From: Neorhizobium galegae
Lineage (GTDB): Bacteria > Pseudomonadota > Alphaproteobacteria > Rhizobiales > Rhizobiaceae
Reading direction: 5' to 3'
Length of the DNA stretch: 64,000 nucleotides
Assembly (NCBI RefSeq): GCF_017877135.1
Contig: NZ_JAGIPH010000001.1
Span: 248,001-312,000, forward strand
In this document: piece after piece, positions 18,866-29,092 of the stretch
Layout: each line of letters begins with the position of its first letter
Position numbering within the stretch: position 1 is the stretch's first letter
The notes under the pieces: generated by a model
Seen by the model: the letters and a program-made list of their open reading frames with translations, nothing else
Database searches by the model: none
What the model was told of the DNA's origin: nothing
Position numbers and translations under genes: made by a program

Positions 18866-19675
18866 ATGACGTGCACCGATTTCCGAGGCTTACCTGTTTT
18901 GACATACACGTTCCAGTCACGCGGTCAGTTTTCGGGACGCCGCGTCCTCGTCCTCTTCCGGCGACCTGCAACCTGGCTGATGACGCTGATGGCGGCCTGG
19001 TGGTTTCTGCTTGCGATCTTTTATGCCTTCCCCACGCTCGACATTCACGTGGCGCGCACCTTCTTTACCGAAACCGCCTGCGGCGGCGAGCTGGTCACCG
19101 GGCGGATCTGCGGCCTGTTTCCCTATTCGCAGCAATGGCTGCTGATCATCCTGCGCAAGGTTTTCTTCTACCTGCCGGTCACGGTCGCCGGTCTGCTGCT
19201 GATCCTGCTCATCCGCAACCTGCAGCACCATGGCGCGACCTATGATGCGGGCGCGACACGCCGCTATTCGATTGCGCTCGTGTCCTTCGTTGCCGGCCCC
19301 TATGTGCTGGTCAACCTCGTCCTGAAGACGATTTCCGGGCGGCCACGTCCTTACCAGACGGACCTGTTCGGCGGGGCGGACATCTTTACCGCTGCCGGCA
19401 CGCTGGATGGCGCCTGCACCAACAATTGCTCGTTCATCTCGGGAGAAGCGGCCGGTGCCGGCTGGCTCGCCTGTCTGATCGTCCTGATGCCGCCGCCGCT
19501 GCGGCCGATCCTCGGGCCGCCGCTGTTTGCCATCTGCCTGATCCCGCCGGCGCTCAGGATTTCCTTCGGCGGCCACTATCTGTCGGACGTGATGCTCGGC
19601 TTCCTGTCGTCCTGCGTCGTCTATGCCGCCGTTGCCACCTATTTCCAAATGACACAGCCGGAAAAAAAACAGTGA
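18866..19675 (+). CDS. PAP2 family phosphatase, membrane-bound
   Basis: The 269-aa protein has about six hydrophobic segments and the three PAP2 motifs: KTISGRPRP (K154-P162), CSFISGEAAGA (S192-G193-E194), and RISFGGHYLSD (R231, H237, D241). The usual PSGH histidine of motif 2 is glutamate here, while the nucleophile H237 is kept. The family dephosphorylates lipid phosphates such as undecaprenyl pyrophosphate, phosphatidylglycerophosphate or lipid A. The position next to the lpt genes makes an envelope-lipid role attractive, but that is inference. The ATG at 18866 starts after CTAAT and lacks a strong Shine-Dalgarno. Confidence 0.85.
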   Translation: MTCTDFRGLPVLTYTFQSRGQFSGRRVLVLFRRPATWLMTLMAAWWFLLAIFYAFPTLDIHVARTFFTETACGGELVTGRICGLFPYSQQWLLIILRKVFFYLPVTVAGLLLILLIRNLQHHGATYDAGATRRYSIALVSFVAGPYVLVNLVLKTISGRPRPYQTDLFGGADIFTAAGTLDGACTNNCSFISGEAAGAGWLACLIVLMPPPLRPILGPPLFAICLIPPALRISFGGHYLSDVMLGFLSSCVVYAAVATYFQMTQPEKKQ

Positions 19676-19772
19676 GCACAAACGGCTTTGTGAAAAAGTC
19701 ACTGTCGCCATGGCGGCGCAAATTGCATAGAACGCACATCGTGGCCGCAGTGAAGCGACGTACCGGATCAGA

Positions 19773-20954
19773 ATGAAGCTCCTCGAACTCTACATATTGC
19801 GGCGATCCTTCCAGATGTTCCTGGTCACCCTCGTTCCGGTGCTGACCATCATCTGGACCATCCAGGTTCTCGGCCGCATCAACCTCGTCACCGATACCGG
19901 CCAGTCGATGGGCTCGTTCGCGACGCTGGCGACGTTCATCCTGCCCACCATCATCCCCGTCGTCCTGCCTTTTGCCGTGGTCATCGGCATCACGCAGACG
20001 CTGAACGCCATGAACAACGATTCGGAAATGGCCGTCATCGACGCCGCCGGTTCGCCCCGCATGGTGCTCTATCGGCCGGTAATGATGATGGCTGTCGGTC
20101 TTGCGGCACTGTCTTTCCTCATCACCAATTTTGTCGAGCCAGCCTCGCGCACCAGCGCCCGCGAAATGGTGGCAGAAGCCTATGCGGACCTTCTATCCTC
20201 GGTCATTGAGGAAAAGACCTTCCGCAGCATCGAGGACGGTCTGTATGTCCAGATTTCCGAGCGCCATTCGGGCCGCGTGCTGAAGGGCCTGTTCCTCGTC
20301 GATTACCGCGATCCCAACTGGGATCTCATCTATTATGCCCGCGAAGGCTCCATCGACGACAGCGGAACGACGCTGACCATGCGCGACGGCGAGGTGCACC
20401 GCAAGGCAAAGGACGGCCGCATTTCCGTGGTCAAGTTCCTGTCCTATGCCTTCGACCTCTCTTCCATGACCGAATCGACAGGTAACGCCACCGTCTATGC
20501 CGGCGACCGCAGCCTCAGCTTCCTGATCAACCCGGATCCGACCGACAAGGCCTTCCTCGCCTCGCCCGGAAGCTTCCGCGCCGAGTTTCATCGCCGCATG
20601 TCCGACTGGATGCTGCCGGTGGTGTTTGCCCTGGTCTCGCTGGTAGTGGCCGGCAGCGCCCGCTCCAGCCGTCGGGCGCGCCTGCATCCGATGGTGTCTG
20701 CGCTGATCATCGCCTTTGCCATCCGCTGGCTGAGCTTTTACGTGTCGAACGGCGCAAAGAACGACGCAAGCTTCGTGCCGCTCGTCTATCTGGTGCCGAT
20801 CGCCTCTGCGCTGATTGCGATTTTCATGCTGGCCACCAACCGCCAGCTGAAGATGCCCGCATTCGTCTCCCATGCCGCCGGCCACTGGATGAACCGCGCC
20901 GAGCGACGCCTCACACGGGTGATGGCCGGTACCAAGGGGAGCGACAGCCGATGA
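19773..20954 (+). CDS. lptF: LPS export ABC transporter permease LptF
   Basis: LptF and LptG form the inner-membrane channel of LptB2FG, which extracts LPS and passes it to LptC-LptA-LptD. The 393-aa product has paired N-terminal helices (LELYILRRSFQMFLVTLVPVL begins the first; only its start is quoted in part), a periplasmic beta-jellyroll, and three C-terminal helices. The family sequence ERLPFAVVIG-like LPFAVVIGITQTLNAMN and NNDSEMAVIDAAG coupling helix are present. It overlaps lptG by ATGA. Confidence 0.96.
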   Translation: MKLLELYILRRSFQMFLVTLVPVLTIIWTIQVLGRINLVTDTGQSMGSFATLATFILPTIIPVVLPFAVVIGITQTLNAMNNDSEMAVIDAAGSPRMVLYRPVMMMAVGLAALSFLITNFVEPASRTSAREMVAEAYADLLSSVIEEKTFRSIEDGLYVQISERHSGRVLKGLFLVDYRDPNWDLIYYAREGSIDDSGTTLTMRDGEVHRKAKDGRISVVKFLSYAFDLSSMTESTGNATVYAGDRSLSFLINPDPTDKAFLASPGSFRAEFHRRMSDWMLPVVFALVSLVVAGSARSSRRARLHPMVSALIIAFAIRWLSFYVSNGAKNDASFVPLVYLVPIASALIAIFMLATNRQLKMPAFVSHAAGHWMNRAERRLTRVMAGTKGSDSR

Positions 20955-22039
20955 TCTCGCGCACCCTCAGCTGGTATTTCTTCAAACGCTACATCATCAC
21001 CGCGCTCTGGTTCTTCCTCGGCGTCTGCGGCATCATTTTCCTCGCCGACTTTTCCGAGACGAGCCGGCGCATGTCGAATTTCGTCGGCTATACGGTGCCG
21101 GGCGGCCTGCTGATGAGCGCGCTTCGCCTGCCGCTGATCTTCCAGCAGACGGTTCCGACGCTGACCCTCTTCATCGGCATGACGACGCTGATCACGCTCA
21201 ACCGCCGCTCCGAACTGGTGGTGGCGCGCGCGGCCGGGCTTTCCGTCTGGCAGTTCATCATGCCCTTCGTTGCCGGTGCCTTCCTGATCGGCCTGTTTGC
21301 CACCATGGCCATCAATCCGCTCGCCGCCTGGGGGCAGAATCAGGCCTCGAACATCGAGACGGACTGGCGCAAGGCGAGCAATGCCGAACGCAGCAGCAAT
21401 TTCCTGCCCTGGCTACGCCAGATCAGCAAGGATGACGACACGATCATTGGCGCAAAAAGCTACACGAAGGGCGGCAGCGAACTGAACGGCGTGGTGCTTT
21501 TCCACTTCGACCGCAACGCTCGCGTCATTCTGAGACAGGATGCGGCGACGGCGACCTTGGAGAATGGTTACTGGAAGCTTAATGACGTTCTCGAAACGCG
21601 CAGCGACGCGCCGCCGTCCCGCAAACCGGTCGTGGAAGTGCCGACGAACCTTCGCAAGGAATTCCTGCAGGAATCGCTCGCCAAGCCGGATAGCGTTGCT
21701 TTCTTTGACATTTTAAGAAAAATTGAGGTAGCCCGCTCGTTCGGTATCTCCACCAAACCGCTGGAAACGCAATTTCATTCGCTTCTGTCGATGCCACTTC
21801 TTCTGGTGGCAATGACATTGATCGCCGCAACCGTTTCTCTCCGTTTCAGCCGCATGGCGCAGTCGCGCTCGGTGATTCTGGGTGGCATCGTCTGTGGCTT
21901 CGTGCTTTATGTTGTAACCGTGCTCGTAAGGGCATTCGGGAGCAGCGGGGTTGTTCCGCCATTCGTGGCCGTCTGGATTCCAGTCGTCGTCGCCATGGCG
22001 CTTGGGGCAACGATCCTGCTTCATCAGGAGGATGGCTAG
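20951..22039 (+). CDS. lptG: LPS export ABC transporter permease LptG
   Basis: LptG is the partner of LptF in LPS extraction. The 362-aa protein shows the N-terminal helix (LSWYFFKRYIITALWFFLGV), the conserved LNRRSELVVARAAGLS coupling helix, a periplasmic domain, and three C-terminal helices. Its ATG overlaps the lptF stop, and its stop shares one base with the lptD GTG start, indicating tight translational coupling. The ATPase LptB is not in this window. The last 500 bp have slightly more A/T-rich codons than the first part. Confidence 0.96.
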   Translation: MISRTLSWYFFKRYIITALWFFLGVCGIIFLADFSETSRRMSNFVGYTVPGGLLMSALRLPLIFQQTVPTLTLFIGMTTLITLNRRSELVVARAAGLSVWQFIMPFVAGAFLIGLFATMAINPLAAWGQNQASNIETDWRKASNAERSSNFLPWLRQISKDDDTIIGAKSYTKGGSELNGVVLFHFDRNARVILRQDAATATLENGYWKLNDVLETRSDAPPSRKPVVEVPTNLRKEFLQESLAKPDSVAFFDILRKIEVARSFGISTKPLETQFHSLLSMPLLLVAMTLIAATVSLRFSRMAQSRSVILGGIVCGFVLYVVTVLVRAFGSSGVVPPFVAVWIPVVVAMALGATILLHQEDG

Positions 22040-24369
22040 TGGCGGTAATTGACCGCGGGAATATCAGACGGCTTTTTGCGGCCCTGCTGACCAGCACGGC
22101 TGTGACACTTGTCGTTGTTGGCCCCTCACCTGTCATGGCCCAGAGCACGCCTCTGGTGCCGGAGGCCGCGGATGGAGCGAAGATGCTCCTGCGCGCCAAT
22201 GAACTGACCTATAACCAGGATATCGAGCGCGTTACCGCCGTGGGCGGCGTGCAGATCTATTACAATCGCCACCGCATGGTCGCCCAGCGGGTGGAATACG
22301 ACCAGAAGACCGGTCGCGTCATGGCGACGGGCAATATCGAGCTGATCGAGCCCGACGGCGCGCGTATCTATGCCGATTCGATGGACGTCACCGACAATTT
22401 CGGCGAAGGCTTCGTCAATGCGCTGCGCGTCGAGACGACAGACAATACGCGCCTGGCTGCCGAAAGCGCCGAACGCCTGCCCGACGACAAGATGGTGCTG
22501 AACAACGGCGTCTATACCGCCTGCCTGCCCTGCGCGCAGCGGCCGGACAAGGCGCCGCTCTGGCAGGTGAAGGCGCAGCGCGTCATCCGCGACGGCAAGA
22601 ACCACACGATTCGCCTCGAACACGCCAAGTTCGAACTGTTCGGCATGCCGATCGGCTATGTGCCCTTCGTCACGGTTCCCGATGAAACGGTCGAGCGCAA
22701 GTCGGGCTTCCTGTTTCCGCGCATGAGCCTGACCGACAAGCTCGGCTTCGGCACGACGGTTCCCTATTACCAGGTCTTCTCGCCCAGCATGGACGCGACG
22801 ATCAGCCCGACCTACTATACCAAGCAGGGGCTGCTGCTGCAGGGCGAGATCCGCAACCGCTTCGAGACGGGCGACCACATCCTGCGCTTTGCCGCCATCG
22901 ATCAGCAGAGCCGCAACACCTTCGACGCGGGCACCAGTGACCAGCGCGCCAGCACGCGCGGCATGATTGCCTCCAAGGCGCATTTCCAGATCAATCCGCG
23001 CTGGGCCTTCGGCTGGAACGTCATGGCGCAGACGGACAACAACTTTTCCAAGACCTACCGACTGACCGGCGTCAACTCGACGCCGTTCACCAACGACATC
23101 TACCTGACGGGCCTTGGCAACCGCAATTCGTTTGACCTGCACAACTACTATTTCGACGTGCAGGACAATACCTATTCGCGCTTGGCCGAAAAGCAGCAGG
23201 CGATCGTCTACCCGGTCATCGACTACAAATACTATTCGCCGGAGCCGGTGCTGGGCGGACAGCTGTCGATCACATCGAACTTCACCAACCTGTCGCGCCG
23301 CGAAGACGACTTCTATCAGGAAGGCGGAGCGACCCGCTTCCGGGGTCTTGAGGGCAGCTACAGTCGCTTCACCACCGAGGCCGAGTGGGAGCGCACCTTC
23401 ACCTCGGACGAAGGTCTGCTGCTGACACCGCTTCTGGCAGCCCGTGGCGATGCGCTGCGCGCCACCGGCTCCTCGACGCCGAGCTTCAAGGGCGTGACCT
23501 ATGATGGCGATTACAGCGGCGACAATGCCGATACGCGCTACATGCTGACGGCCGGCCTGGAGGCTCGCTACCCGATCCTGATGACCACCGGCAGCAGCAC
23601 GCATGTGATCGAACCGATCGCCCAGCTGTACGTCCGTCCCGACGAGCAACTGGCCGGCGGCCTGCCCAACGAGGATGCGCAGAGCTTCGTCTTTGATGCG
23701 ACCTCGCTGTTCGAACGCGACAAGTTCTCCGGCTACGATCGCATCGAGGGCGGCACGCGCGCCAATGTCGGCCTTCGCTACAACGGCTCCTTCGACAATG
23801 GCATCGGCCTTCGCGGCATCGTCGGCCAGTCCTACCAGCTGGCAGGCCTCAATTCCTTCTCGACGCCGGATCTCGTCAATGCGGGCGCCGAATCGGGCCT
23901 TGAGTCGGATGTCTCCGACTTTGTCGGCATGGCTGCCATCGACCTGCCCAAGGGCTACAGCCTGTCGCTTCAGGGACGCTTCGATGAAAAGAGCCTTGAC
24001 CTTCGCCGCGCCGACGCCGCCTTCAGCTACAACATGGCGCGCATGAGCGGATCGCTGGTCTACACCAATATCCAGCCGCAGCCGGAATACGGCTCGGTGG
24101 ACAAGGGCGAATACCTGAAGTCCAGCAACAACCTGCGCGTCAACGAAAACTGGTCTCTGGCAACGTCTGCGACCTGGGACATGAACAAGCAGGAAGTGAT
24201 CCGGCGCGGCATCGGCATGACCTATGCCGACGAATGCACGGTCTTCACGCTGGCCTATAGCGACGAGCCGGCCAATACCGATCCGAACGACTGGACGATC
24301 ACGGCACGCCTCACCTTCCGCACGCTCGGCGAAATCGCCGTTGGATCGGAAGACAGCAGCGACAACTGA
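22039..24369 (+). CDS. lptD: LPS-assembly outer-membrane protein LptD
   Basis: LptD is the outer-membrane beta-barrel that inserts LPS with the lipoprotein LptE. The 776-aa product has a signal peptide ending near VMAQS, an OstA/LptA-like jellyroll (LLRANELTYNQDIERVTAVG, NIELIEPDGARIYAD), and a C-terminal barrel of alternating strands. Cysteines at about 158 and 161 (TACLPCAQ) and one near the C-terminus (DECTVFTLAY) may form the structural disulfides. The start is GTG with an AGGAGG site 6 bp upstream. It continues the lptF-lptG operon. Confidence 0.96.
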   Translation: MAVIDRGNIRRLFAALLTSTAVTLVVVGPSPVMAQSTPLVPEAADGAKMLLRANELTYNQDIERVTAVGGVQIYYNRHRMVAQRVEYDQKTGRVMATGNIELIEPDGARIYADSMDVTDNFGEGFVNALRVETTDNTRLAAESAERLPDDKMVLNNGVYTACLPCAQRPDKAPLWQVKAQRVIRDGKNHTIRLEHAKFELFGMPIGYVPFVTVPDETVERKSGFLFPRMSLTDKLGFGTTVPYYQVFSPSMDATISPTYYTKQGLLLQGEIRNRFETGDHILRFAAIDQQSRNTFDAGTSDQRASTRGMIASKAHFQINPRWAFGWNVMAQTDNNFSKTYRLTGVNSTPFTNDIYLTGLGNRNSFDLHNYYFDVQDNTYSRLAEKQQAIVYPVIDYKYYSPEPVLGGQLSITSNFTNLSRREDDFYQEGGATRFRGLEGSYSRFTTEAEWERTFTSDEGLLLTPLLAARGDALRATGSSTPSFKGVTYDGDYSGDNADTRYMLTAGLEARYPILMTTGSSTHVIEPIAQLYVRPDEQLAGGLPNEDAQSFVFDATSLFERDKFSGYDRIEGGTRANVGLRYNGSFDNGIGLRGIVGQSYQLAGLNSFSTPDLVNAGAESGLESDVSDFVGMAAIDLPKGYSLSLQGRFDEKSLDLRRADAAFSYNMARMSGSLVYTNIQPQPEYGSVDKGEYLKSSNNLRVNENWSLATSATWDMNKQEVIRRGIGMTYADECTVFTLAYSDEPANTDPNDWTITARLTFRTLGEIAVGSEDSSDN

Positions 24370-24547
24370 CCGGCCTTGGCAAAGACCGGCGCTTTTGCGA
24401 AGCCTTCGGGCAAAACGCAGGGCTCCGGTCCTGCGGGCCTTGCGAAGGTCATTGTTTCGCCGCATGAATTATGCAATCGAACGCCATGGACAATACCGCA
24501 TGAGCGGGCGGCCCCTGAAGGGGACGCCCCACCGCAGGAAGGGACGA

Positions 24548-25495
24548 ATGATGTTTGCCAGCATAGCCTTGCGCCGGATGGCACTTGCCGCGACCGCACT
24601 CGCTGCCTCCCTCGTCGTGGCACCGCTAGAGCAGCAGGCTTTCGCCGCAAGCCAGATCGCGGCCGTCGTCAACAAGACGCCGATCACCAGCACCGATGTC
24701 AGCAAGCGCGTCGCCTTCCTGAAATTGCAGCGCAAGACCGGCAATCTGCAGAAGATGGCCCGCGACGAGCTGGTTGACGAAGCGCTGAAGCGCGAAGAGA
24801 TCGCCCGCGTGCGCATGTCGGTGAGCACCGACGAGGTAGACAAGGCCTTCGGACGCTTCTCGGCCAGCAACAAGATGTCGCCGGACCAGATGGCGCAGAT
24901 CCTCGACAAGGCCGGCGTCGGCGTCGATCACTTCAAGGCCTTCATCGCCGTGCAGATGAGCTGGCCACGCCTCGTCAACGCGCGCTACGGCTCGGGCGGC
25001 AAGATGTCGTCGGAAGAGCTGGTCAAGCGCATGATGCAGAACAAGGAAAAGCCGGTCACCACCGAGTATTTCCTGCAGCAGATCATTTTCGTCGTTCCGC
25101 CGGCCAAGCGCGGGGCGATCCTCGGCAAGCGCAAGGCGGAAGCCGAAGCCTCGCGCTCGCGCTATCCGGGCTGCGATCAGGCCAAGGACTTTGCCAAGAG
25201 CATGCGGGACGTGTCAGTGCGCAGCCTAGGCCGCGTGATGGATCCGGAACTGCCGGGCGAATGGCGTCCGCTGATCGAAAAGGCCTCTGCCAATGGCACG
25301 ACGGCCACGCGCGAGACGGAGCGCGGCATCGAGTTCCTGGCGATCTGCAACAAGCGCCAGGTGTCTGACGATGCCGCCGCCGAAGTCGTCTTCCGCGCAG
25401 AAGATATCGGCAAGCAGGAAAAGAACGGCGCCAACCCGAATGACGCCAAATACCTCGAGGACCTGCGCAGCAAGGCGCAGATCGTCTATCCTTGA
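24548..25495 (+). CDS. SurA-like periplasmic chaperone / peptidyl-prolyl isomerase family protein
   Basis: The 315-aa product begins with a signal peptide (basic start, [12 protein letters not shown], cleavage near AFA-AS), then a SurA N-terminal domain ([19 protein letters not shown]). A parvulin-like region is weak; the second half ([22 protein letters not shown]) may be a degenerate PPIC domain. SurA assists outer-membrane protein folding, LptD being a known client, so the position just after lptD fits. The start could be 24548 or the adjacent ATG at 24551; both follow AGGAAGGGA. Confidence 0.85.
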   Translation: MMFASIALRRMALAATALAASLVVAPLEQQAFAASQIAAVVNKTPITSTDVSKRVAFLKLQRKTGNLQKMARDELVDEALKREEIARVRMSVSTDEVDKAFGRFSASNKMSPDQMAQILDKAGVGVDHFKAFIAVQMSWPRLVNARYGSGGKMSSEELVKRMMQNKEKPVTTEYFLQQIIFVVPPAKRGAILGKRKAEAEASRSRYPGCDQAKDFAKSMRDVSVRSLGRVMDPELPGEWRPLIEKASANGTTATRETERGIEFLAICNKRQVSDDAAAEVVFRAEDIGKQEKNGANPNDAKYLEDLRSKAQIVYP

Positions 25496-26565
25496 GCGCG
25501 CTCAAGGACGTATCGTCCGGGGCTCTTGAAGGCGACGACCGGCCGCTGGCGCTGAGCCAGGGCGATCCGGCCGGCATCGGCCCGGATATTGCGCTGGCCG
25601 CCTGGGCACGGCGCCTTGAACTCGGCCTGCGACCTTTCCTTTACATCGGCGATCCGTCCGTCTTGGCGGCGCGCGCCCGTCTCATCGGGATGGACGTGCC
25701 GTTTCGCGAAGCGGATGCCGGAAGCGCCGCCTCGCATTTCGCCGATGCGTTTCCCGTGCTTCCCGTGCCGATCGGTGCCGAGATCGAGGCGGGACGGCCG
25801 CATGTCGCCTCCGCCCGCAGCACGATTGCCGCCATTGAAACCGCCGTCAGCCTCTGCCTTGCCGGCAAGGCTTCGGCGGTCGTCACCAATCCGATTGCCA
25901 AGTCCGTGCTCTACGAGGCCGGTTTCGGCTTTCCCGGCCATACGGAATTTCTCGCCGATCTCGCCGCAAAAGCGACCGGAACGCCCGTCACGCCTGTAAT
26001 GATGCTGGCCGGCCCGAAGCTGCGCGCCATTCCGGTGACCATCCATATCCCGCTGAAGGACGTGGCAACGGCGCTGACGCAGGATCTTCTGCTTGAGACC
26101 TGCCGCATTGCCGATCACGATCTGCGTCACCGCTTCGGCATGGCGCATCCGCGGCTGGCGGTGGCCGGGCTCAACCCGCATGCGGGCGAGGACGGCGCCA
26201 TCGGCATTGAGGATCGCGATCTCATCGAGCCCGCCATCACGCTGCTGCGTCAGGAGGGCATCAATGCCTTCGGCCCCCTTCCCGCCGACACGATGTTCCA
26301 TGACGAGGCGCGCGGCCGCTATGACGTGGCGATCTGCATGTATCACGACCAGGCGCTGATCCCGGCCAAGGCGCTCGGGTTTGACGATTCGGTGAATGTC
26401 ACGCTCGGCCTGCCCTTCATCCGCACCTCGCCCGACCACGGCACCGCCTTTGGCCTTGCCGGCAAGGGTGTGGCGCGCGAAACGAGCCTCGTTGCCGCGC
26501 TGAAACTCGCAAGCCGGCTGAGCGATACCGCGCTCCACAGCGGCGCACCGCAGGGCCAATCCTGA
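25492..26565 (+). CDS. pdxA: 4-hydroxythreonine-4-phosphate dehydrogenase
   Basis: PdxA oxidises 4-phosphohydroxy-threonine in the pyridoxal-phosphate pathway. The 357-aa protein has [13 protein letters not shown] near the N-terminus, the metal-binding histidines in [23 protein letters not shown] and [11 protein letters not shown], and [14 protein letters not shown]. No ATG or GTG precedes the conserved region in frame; the only plausible start is TTG at 25492, overlapping the upstream stop (TTGA). It is coupled to the SurA-like gene and followed 2 bp later by rsmA, the conserved surA-pdxA-rsmA order. Confidence 0.96.
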   Translation: MSALKDVSSGALEGDDRPLALSQGDPAGIGPDIALAAWARRLELGLRPFLYIGDPSVLAARARLIGMDVPFREADAGSAASHFADAFPVLPVPIGAEIEAGRPHVASARSTIAAIETAVSLCLAGKASAVVTNPIAKSVLYEAGFGFPGHTEFLADLAAKATGTPVTPVMMLAGPKLRAIPVTIHIPLKDVATALTQDLLLETCRIADHDLRHRFGMAHPRLAVAGLNPHAGEDGAIGIEDRDLIEPAITLLRQEGINAFGPLPADTMFHDEARGRYDVAICMYHDQALIPAKALGFDDSVNVTLGLPFIRTSPDHGTAFGLAGKGVARETSLVAALKLASRLSDTALHSGAPQGQS

Positions 26566-26567
26566 CA

Positions 26568-27395
26568 ATGGCGACACTCGACGGTCTTCCGCCGCTGCGC
26601 GATGTCATCGATCGCTTTGGCCTTGATGCGAAAAAGGCGCTCGGGCAGAACTTTCTGCTCGATCTCAACCTCACCCAGAAGATTGCCCGCACGGCAGGCC
26701 CGCTGGAGGAGACCACCGTCATCGAGGTCGGCCCCGGCCCCGGCGGTCTCACGCGCGCCATCCTGTCGCTTGGTGCCAAGAAACTGATCGCCATCGAGCG
26801 CGATGCGCGCTGCCTGCCGGCGCTTGCCGAAATCGGTGCTCACTATCCCGGTCGCCTCGAGGTGATCGAGGGCGATGCGCTGAAGACGGATTTTGCGTCG
26901 CTCGTGCCGGAAGGCCCGGTCAAGATCATTGCCAACCTGCCCTATAATGTCGGCACGCAACTGTTGATCAATTGGCTGCTGCCGCCCGTCTGGCCGCCCT
27001 TCTGGCAATCGCTGACGCTGATGTTCCAGAAGGAAGTCGGTCAGCGCATCGTGGCCGGCGGCAATGACGACCATTTTGGCCGGCTCGGCGTCCTCTGTGG
27101 CTGGCGCACGCAGGCGCGCATGGCCTTCGACGTGCCGCCGCAGGCATTTACGCCGCCGCCGAAAGTCACCTCCACCGTGGTGCATCTGACACCGCGCGAA
27201 ACCCCGATGCCCTGCGACGTCGCAAAGCTGGAGCGTGTGACGCAGGCCGCCTTCGGCCAGCGCCGCAAGATGCTGCGCCAGAGCCTGAAGCCGGTTGGCG
27301 GCGAAGCACTTCTCAACCGCGCCGGCATCGATCCGGCCCGGCGCGCCGAAACGCTGTCGGTCGAAGAATTCGTCACGCTCGCCAACCTGATCTGA
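26568..27395 (+). CDS. rsmA: 16S rRNA (adenine1518-N6/adenine1519-N6)-dimethyltransferase
   Basis: RsmA (KsgA) dimethylates two adjacent adenines in the 3' hairpin of 16S rRNA late in 30S assembly; loss gives kasugamycin resistance. The 275-aa product shows [11 protein letters not shown], the SAM-binding [14 protein letters not shown], the acidic EGDALKTDF, and the catalytic NLPYNVGT. It ends at a strong terminator and is convergent with gmk. Confidence 0.98.
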   Translation: MATLDGLPPLRDVIDRFGLDAKKALGQNFLLDLNLTQKIARTAGPLEETTVIEVGPGPGGLTRAILSLGAKKLIAIERDARCLPALAEIGAHYPGRLEVIEGDALKTDFASLVPEGPVKIIANLPYNVGTQLLINWLLPPVWPPFWQSLTLMFQKEVGQRIVAGGNDDHFGRLGVLCGWRTQARMAFDVPPQAFTPPPKVTSTVVHLTPRETPMPCDVAKLERVTQAAFGQRRKMLRQSLKPVGGEALLNRAGIDPARRAETLSVEEFVTLANLI

Positions 27396-27414
27396 GTGTT
27401 GATTGTCTTACGGA

Positions 27415-27449
27415 AAAGGGCACCGCATCGCAGGATGCCGGTGCCCTTT
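27415..27449. terminator. Rho-independent terminator after rsmA
   Basis: A 15-bp stem (AAAGGGCACCGCATC with GATGCCGGTGCCCTTT, one bulged G) has a 4-nt loop and is followed by CTGTTT. The A-tract on the left arm could also serve the convergent gmk strand. Confidence 0.88.
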
Positions 27450-27482
27450 CTGTTTGTGGCGGAAGCGATGTGGCTGGGCTTC

Positions 27483-28154
27483 TCAGCGGGCGGAAAGCTC
27501 AGGCTCTTCCTGCAGAAGACTTTCGACAAAATCGAACAGGCCGTAGCGGCGGTCGCGGCGGATGCGCTCTGCCTTGACGATGCAGCTCACATGGCCGAAT
27601 GCCTCATCCAGGTTGTCGTTGACGATGACATAGTCGTATTCGCGCCAGTGGGCGATTTCGGCGCGCGAATTGAGGAGACGGGTGCGGATCACCTCCTCGG
27701 TATCCTCCGCCCGCCGGTGCAGCCGTGACTGCAGCTCCGCCATCGAGGGCGGCAGCACGAAGATCGAGACGATATCGGCCTTCATCTTGTCCTGCAGCTG
27801 GAGGGCGCCCTGCCAGTCGATGTCAAACAGCATGTCGCGGCCGGCCGCCATGGCGGCTTCCACGGGCTCGCGCGGCGTGCCGTAGAAATTGCCGTGCACC
27901 TCGGCCCATTCCAACAGTTCGCCATTGTCCCGCATGCGCTCGAACTGCGGGATGGTGATGAAGTGGTAATGCTTGCCGCCGATCTCGCTGGAGCGCTTGG
28001 CGCGCGTCGTGACGCTGACCGAGATTTCCAGGCTATGGTCGTCGCGCAGGAGGTTTCCGGCGATCGTCGACTTGCCCGCCCCCGATGGCGAGGACAGGAC
28101 CAGCATCAGGCCGCGACGGGCAATCTTGACGGGTGATGACGGCGCCTGGCTCAT
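27483..28154 (-). CDS. gmk: Guanylate kinase
   Basis: Gmk phosphorylates GMP to GDP. The 223-aa protein has Walker [11 protein letters not shown], the GMP-binding [35 protein letters not shown], and the LID region [14 protein letters not shown]. It lies 3 bp downstream of yicC on the same strand, a conserved yicC-gmk pairing. The C-terminus ([11 protein letters not shown]) is slightly longer than in E. coli. Confidence 0.98.
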   Translation of the reverse strand: MSQAPSSPVKIARRGLMLVLSSPSGAGKSTIAGNLLRDDHSLEISVSVTTRAKRSSEIGGKHYHFITIPQFERMRDNGELLEWAEVHGNFYGTPREPVEAAMAAGRDMLFDIDWQGALQLQDKMKADIVSIFVLPPSMAELQSRLHRRAEDTEEVIRTRLLNSRAEIAHWREYDYVIVNDNLDEAFGHVSCIVKAERIRRDRRYGLFDFVESLLQEEPELSAR

Positions 28155-28157
28155 GCG

Positions 28158-29045
28158 CTACTCCAAATTCTGGATCTGTTCGCGAAACTGGTCGATGACC
28201 ACTTTCAGCTCTATACCAGCAGCCGTGACCTGAGCCGAGTTGGATTTGGAACAGATCGTGTTGGATTCACGGTTAAATTCCTGGGCCAGAAAATCGAGCC
28301 GCCGGCCGACCGGGCCGCCCTTGGCCAGAAGCTCGTCGGCGGCTGCGACATGCGCCTTCAGCCGGTCCAGTTCCTCACGCAGATCGGCCTTGGTGGCCAG
28401 AAGCGCGGCTTCTGCGTAGAGCCGGTCGCGGTCGAGGCCGCTTCCGGCGTCGAGCAGTGGCGCAAGCTGCGCAGACAACCGCCGCAGCGCCTCCTCGGGC
28501 GTGCGCGACGGGTCCTTCTCGATCGCCTGCGTCAGGCTCTCGATGCTGCGCACCTGCTGGTCGAGAATGGCGGCAAGGGCCGCCCCTTCCCCAAGCCGCA
28601 TGTCCACCAGATCATCGAGCGCCGCTTCGAGCCCGGCCATGACGGCAAGGTTGCGCGCCTCGGTGGCGTCCGGTCCGTCTTCGGCTTCGCGGATATCCAC
28701 CAGTCCGCGGATCGACAGAAGGCTGTCCAGCCTGAGCGGCGAAGGATCGACGAGATCGCCAAGCTCGGTGCGCAGCGCCAGAACCGCGTCGAGCGCCTCG
28801 CGGTTGACGACCGCCTCCATGCGCGCCTCGGCAACCGACAAGGACAGGCTCGCCTGAACATTGCCGCGGTTGAGGCGCACCGAAATGGCCTTGCGGATGT
28901 CGTTTTCCAGAGGCTCGAGGCCCGGCGGCAGGCGCAGGCGCACATCCAGCCCCTTGCCATTGACCGAGCGCAGCTCCCAGGCAAAGCGATAGCGCCCGAC
29001 CGCGCCCTCATGCCGGGCAAAGCCGGTCATGGACTGAACGTTCAT
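28158..29045 (-). CDS. YicC family endoribonuclease-like protein
   Basis: The 295-aa product begins with the conserved MTGFARHEG and ends with the family signature QVTAAGIELKVVIDQFREQIQNLE (quoted in part: VVIDQFREQIQN). The DUF1732 C-terminal portion contains RLDFLAQEFNRESNT. YicC of E. coli has been reported as an endoribonuclease acting on small RNAs; function in this lineage is inferred. The start at 29045 is chosen for GAGGA at correct spacing and because it opens the conserved N-terminus. It is cotranscribed with mltG and gmk. Confidence 0.93.
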   Translation of the reverse strand: MNVQSMTGFARHEGAVGRYRFAWELRSVNGKGLDVRLRLPPGLEPLENDIRKAISVRLNRGNVQASLSLSVAEARMEAVVNREALDAVLALRTELGDLVDPSPLRLDSLLSIRGLVDIREAEDGPDATEARNLAVMAGLEAALDDLVDMRLGEGAALAAILDQQVRSIESLTQAIEKDPSRTPEEALRRLSAQLAPLLDAGSGLDRDRLYAEAALLATKADLREELDRLKAHVAAADELLAKGGPVGRRLDFLAQEFNRESNTICSKSNSAQVTAAGIELKVVIDQFREQIQNLE

Positions 29046-29092
29046 GCGATAGTCCTCAAAAGGCTGGCGGCAGCCACAGGGCTGCCGCACTG

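Noticed and set aside
22126..24465. A 779-codon open frame on the minus strand opposite lptD
   Set aside because: It is an antisense shadow of GC-rich lptD; its translation is Arg/Gly/Val/His-rich with no family pattern, while the plus strand encodes a clear LptD.
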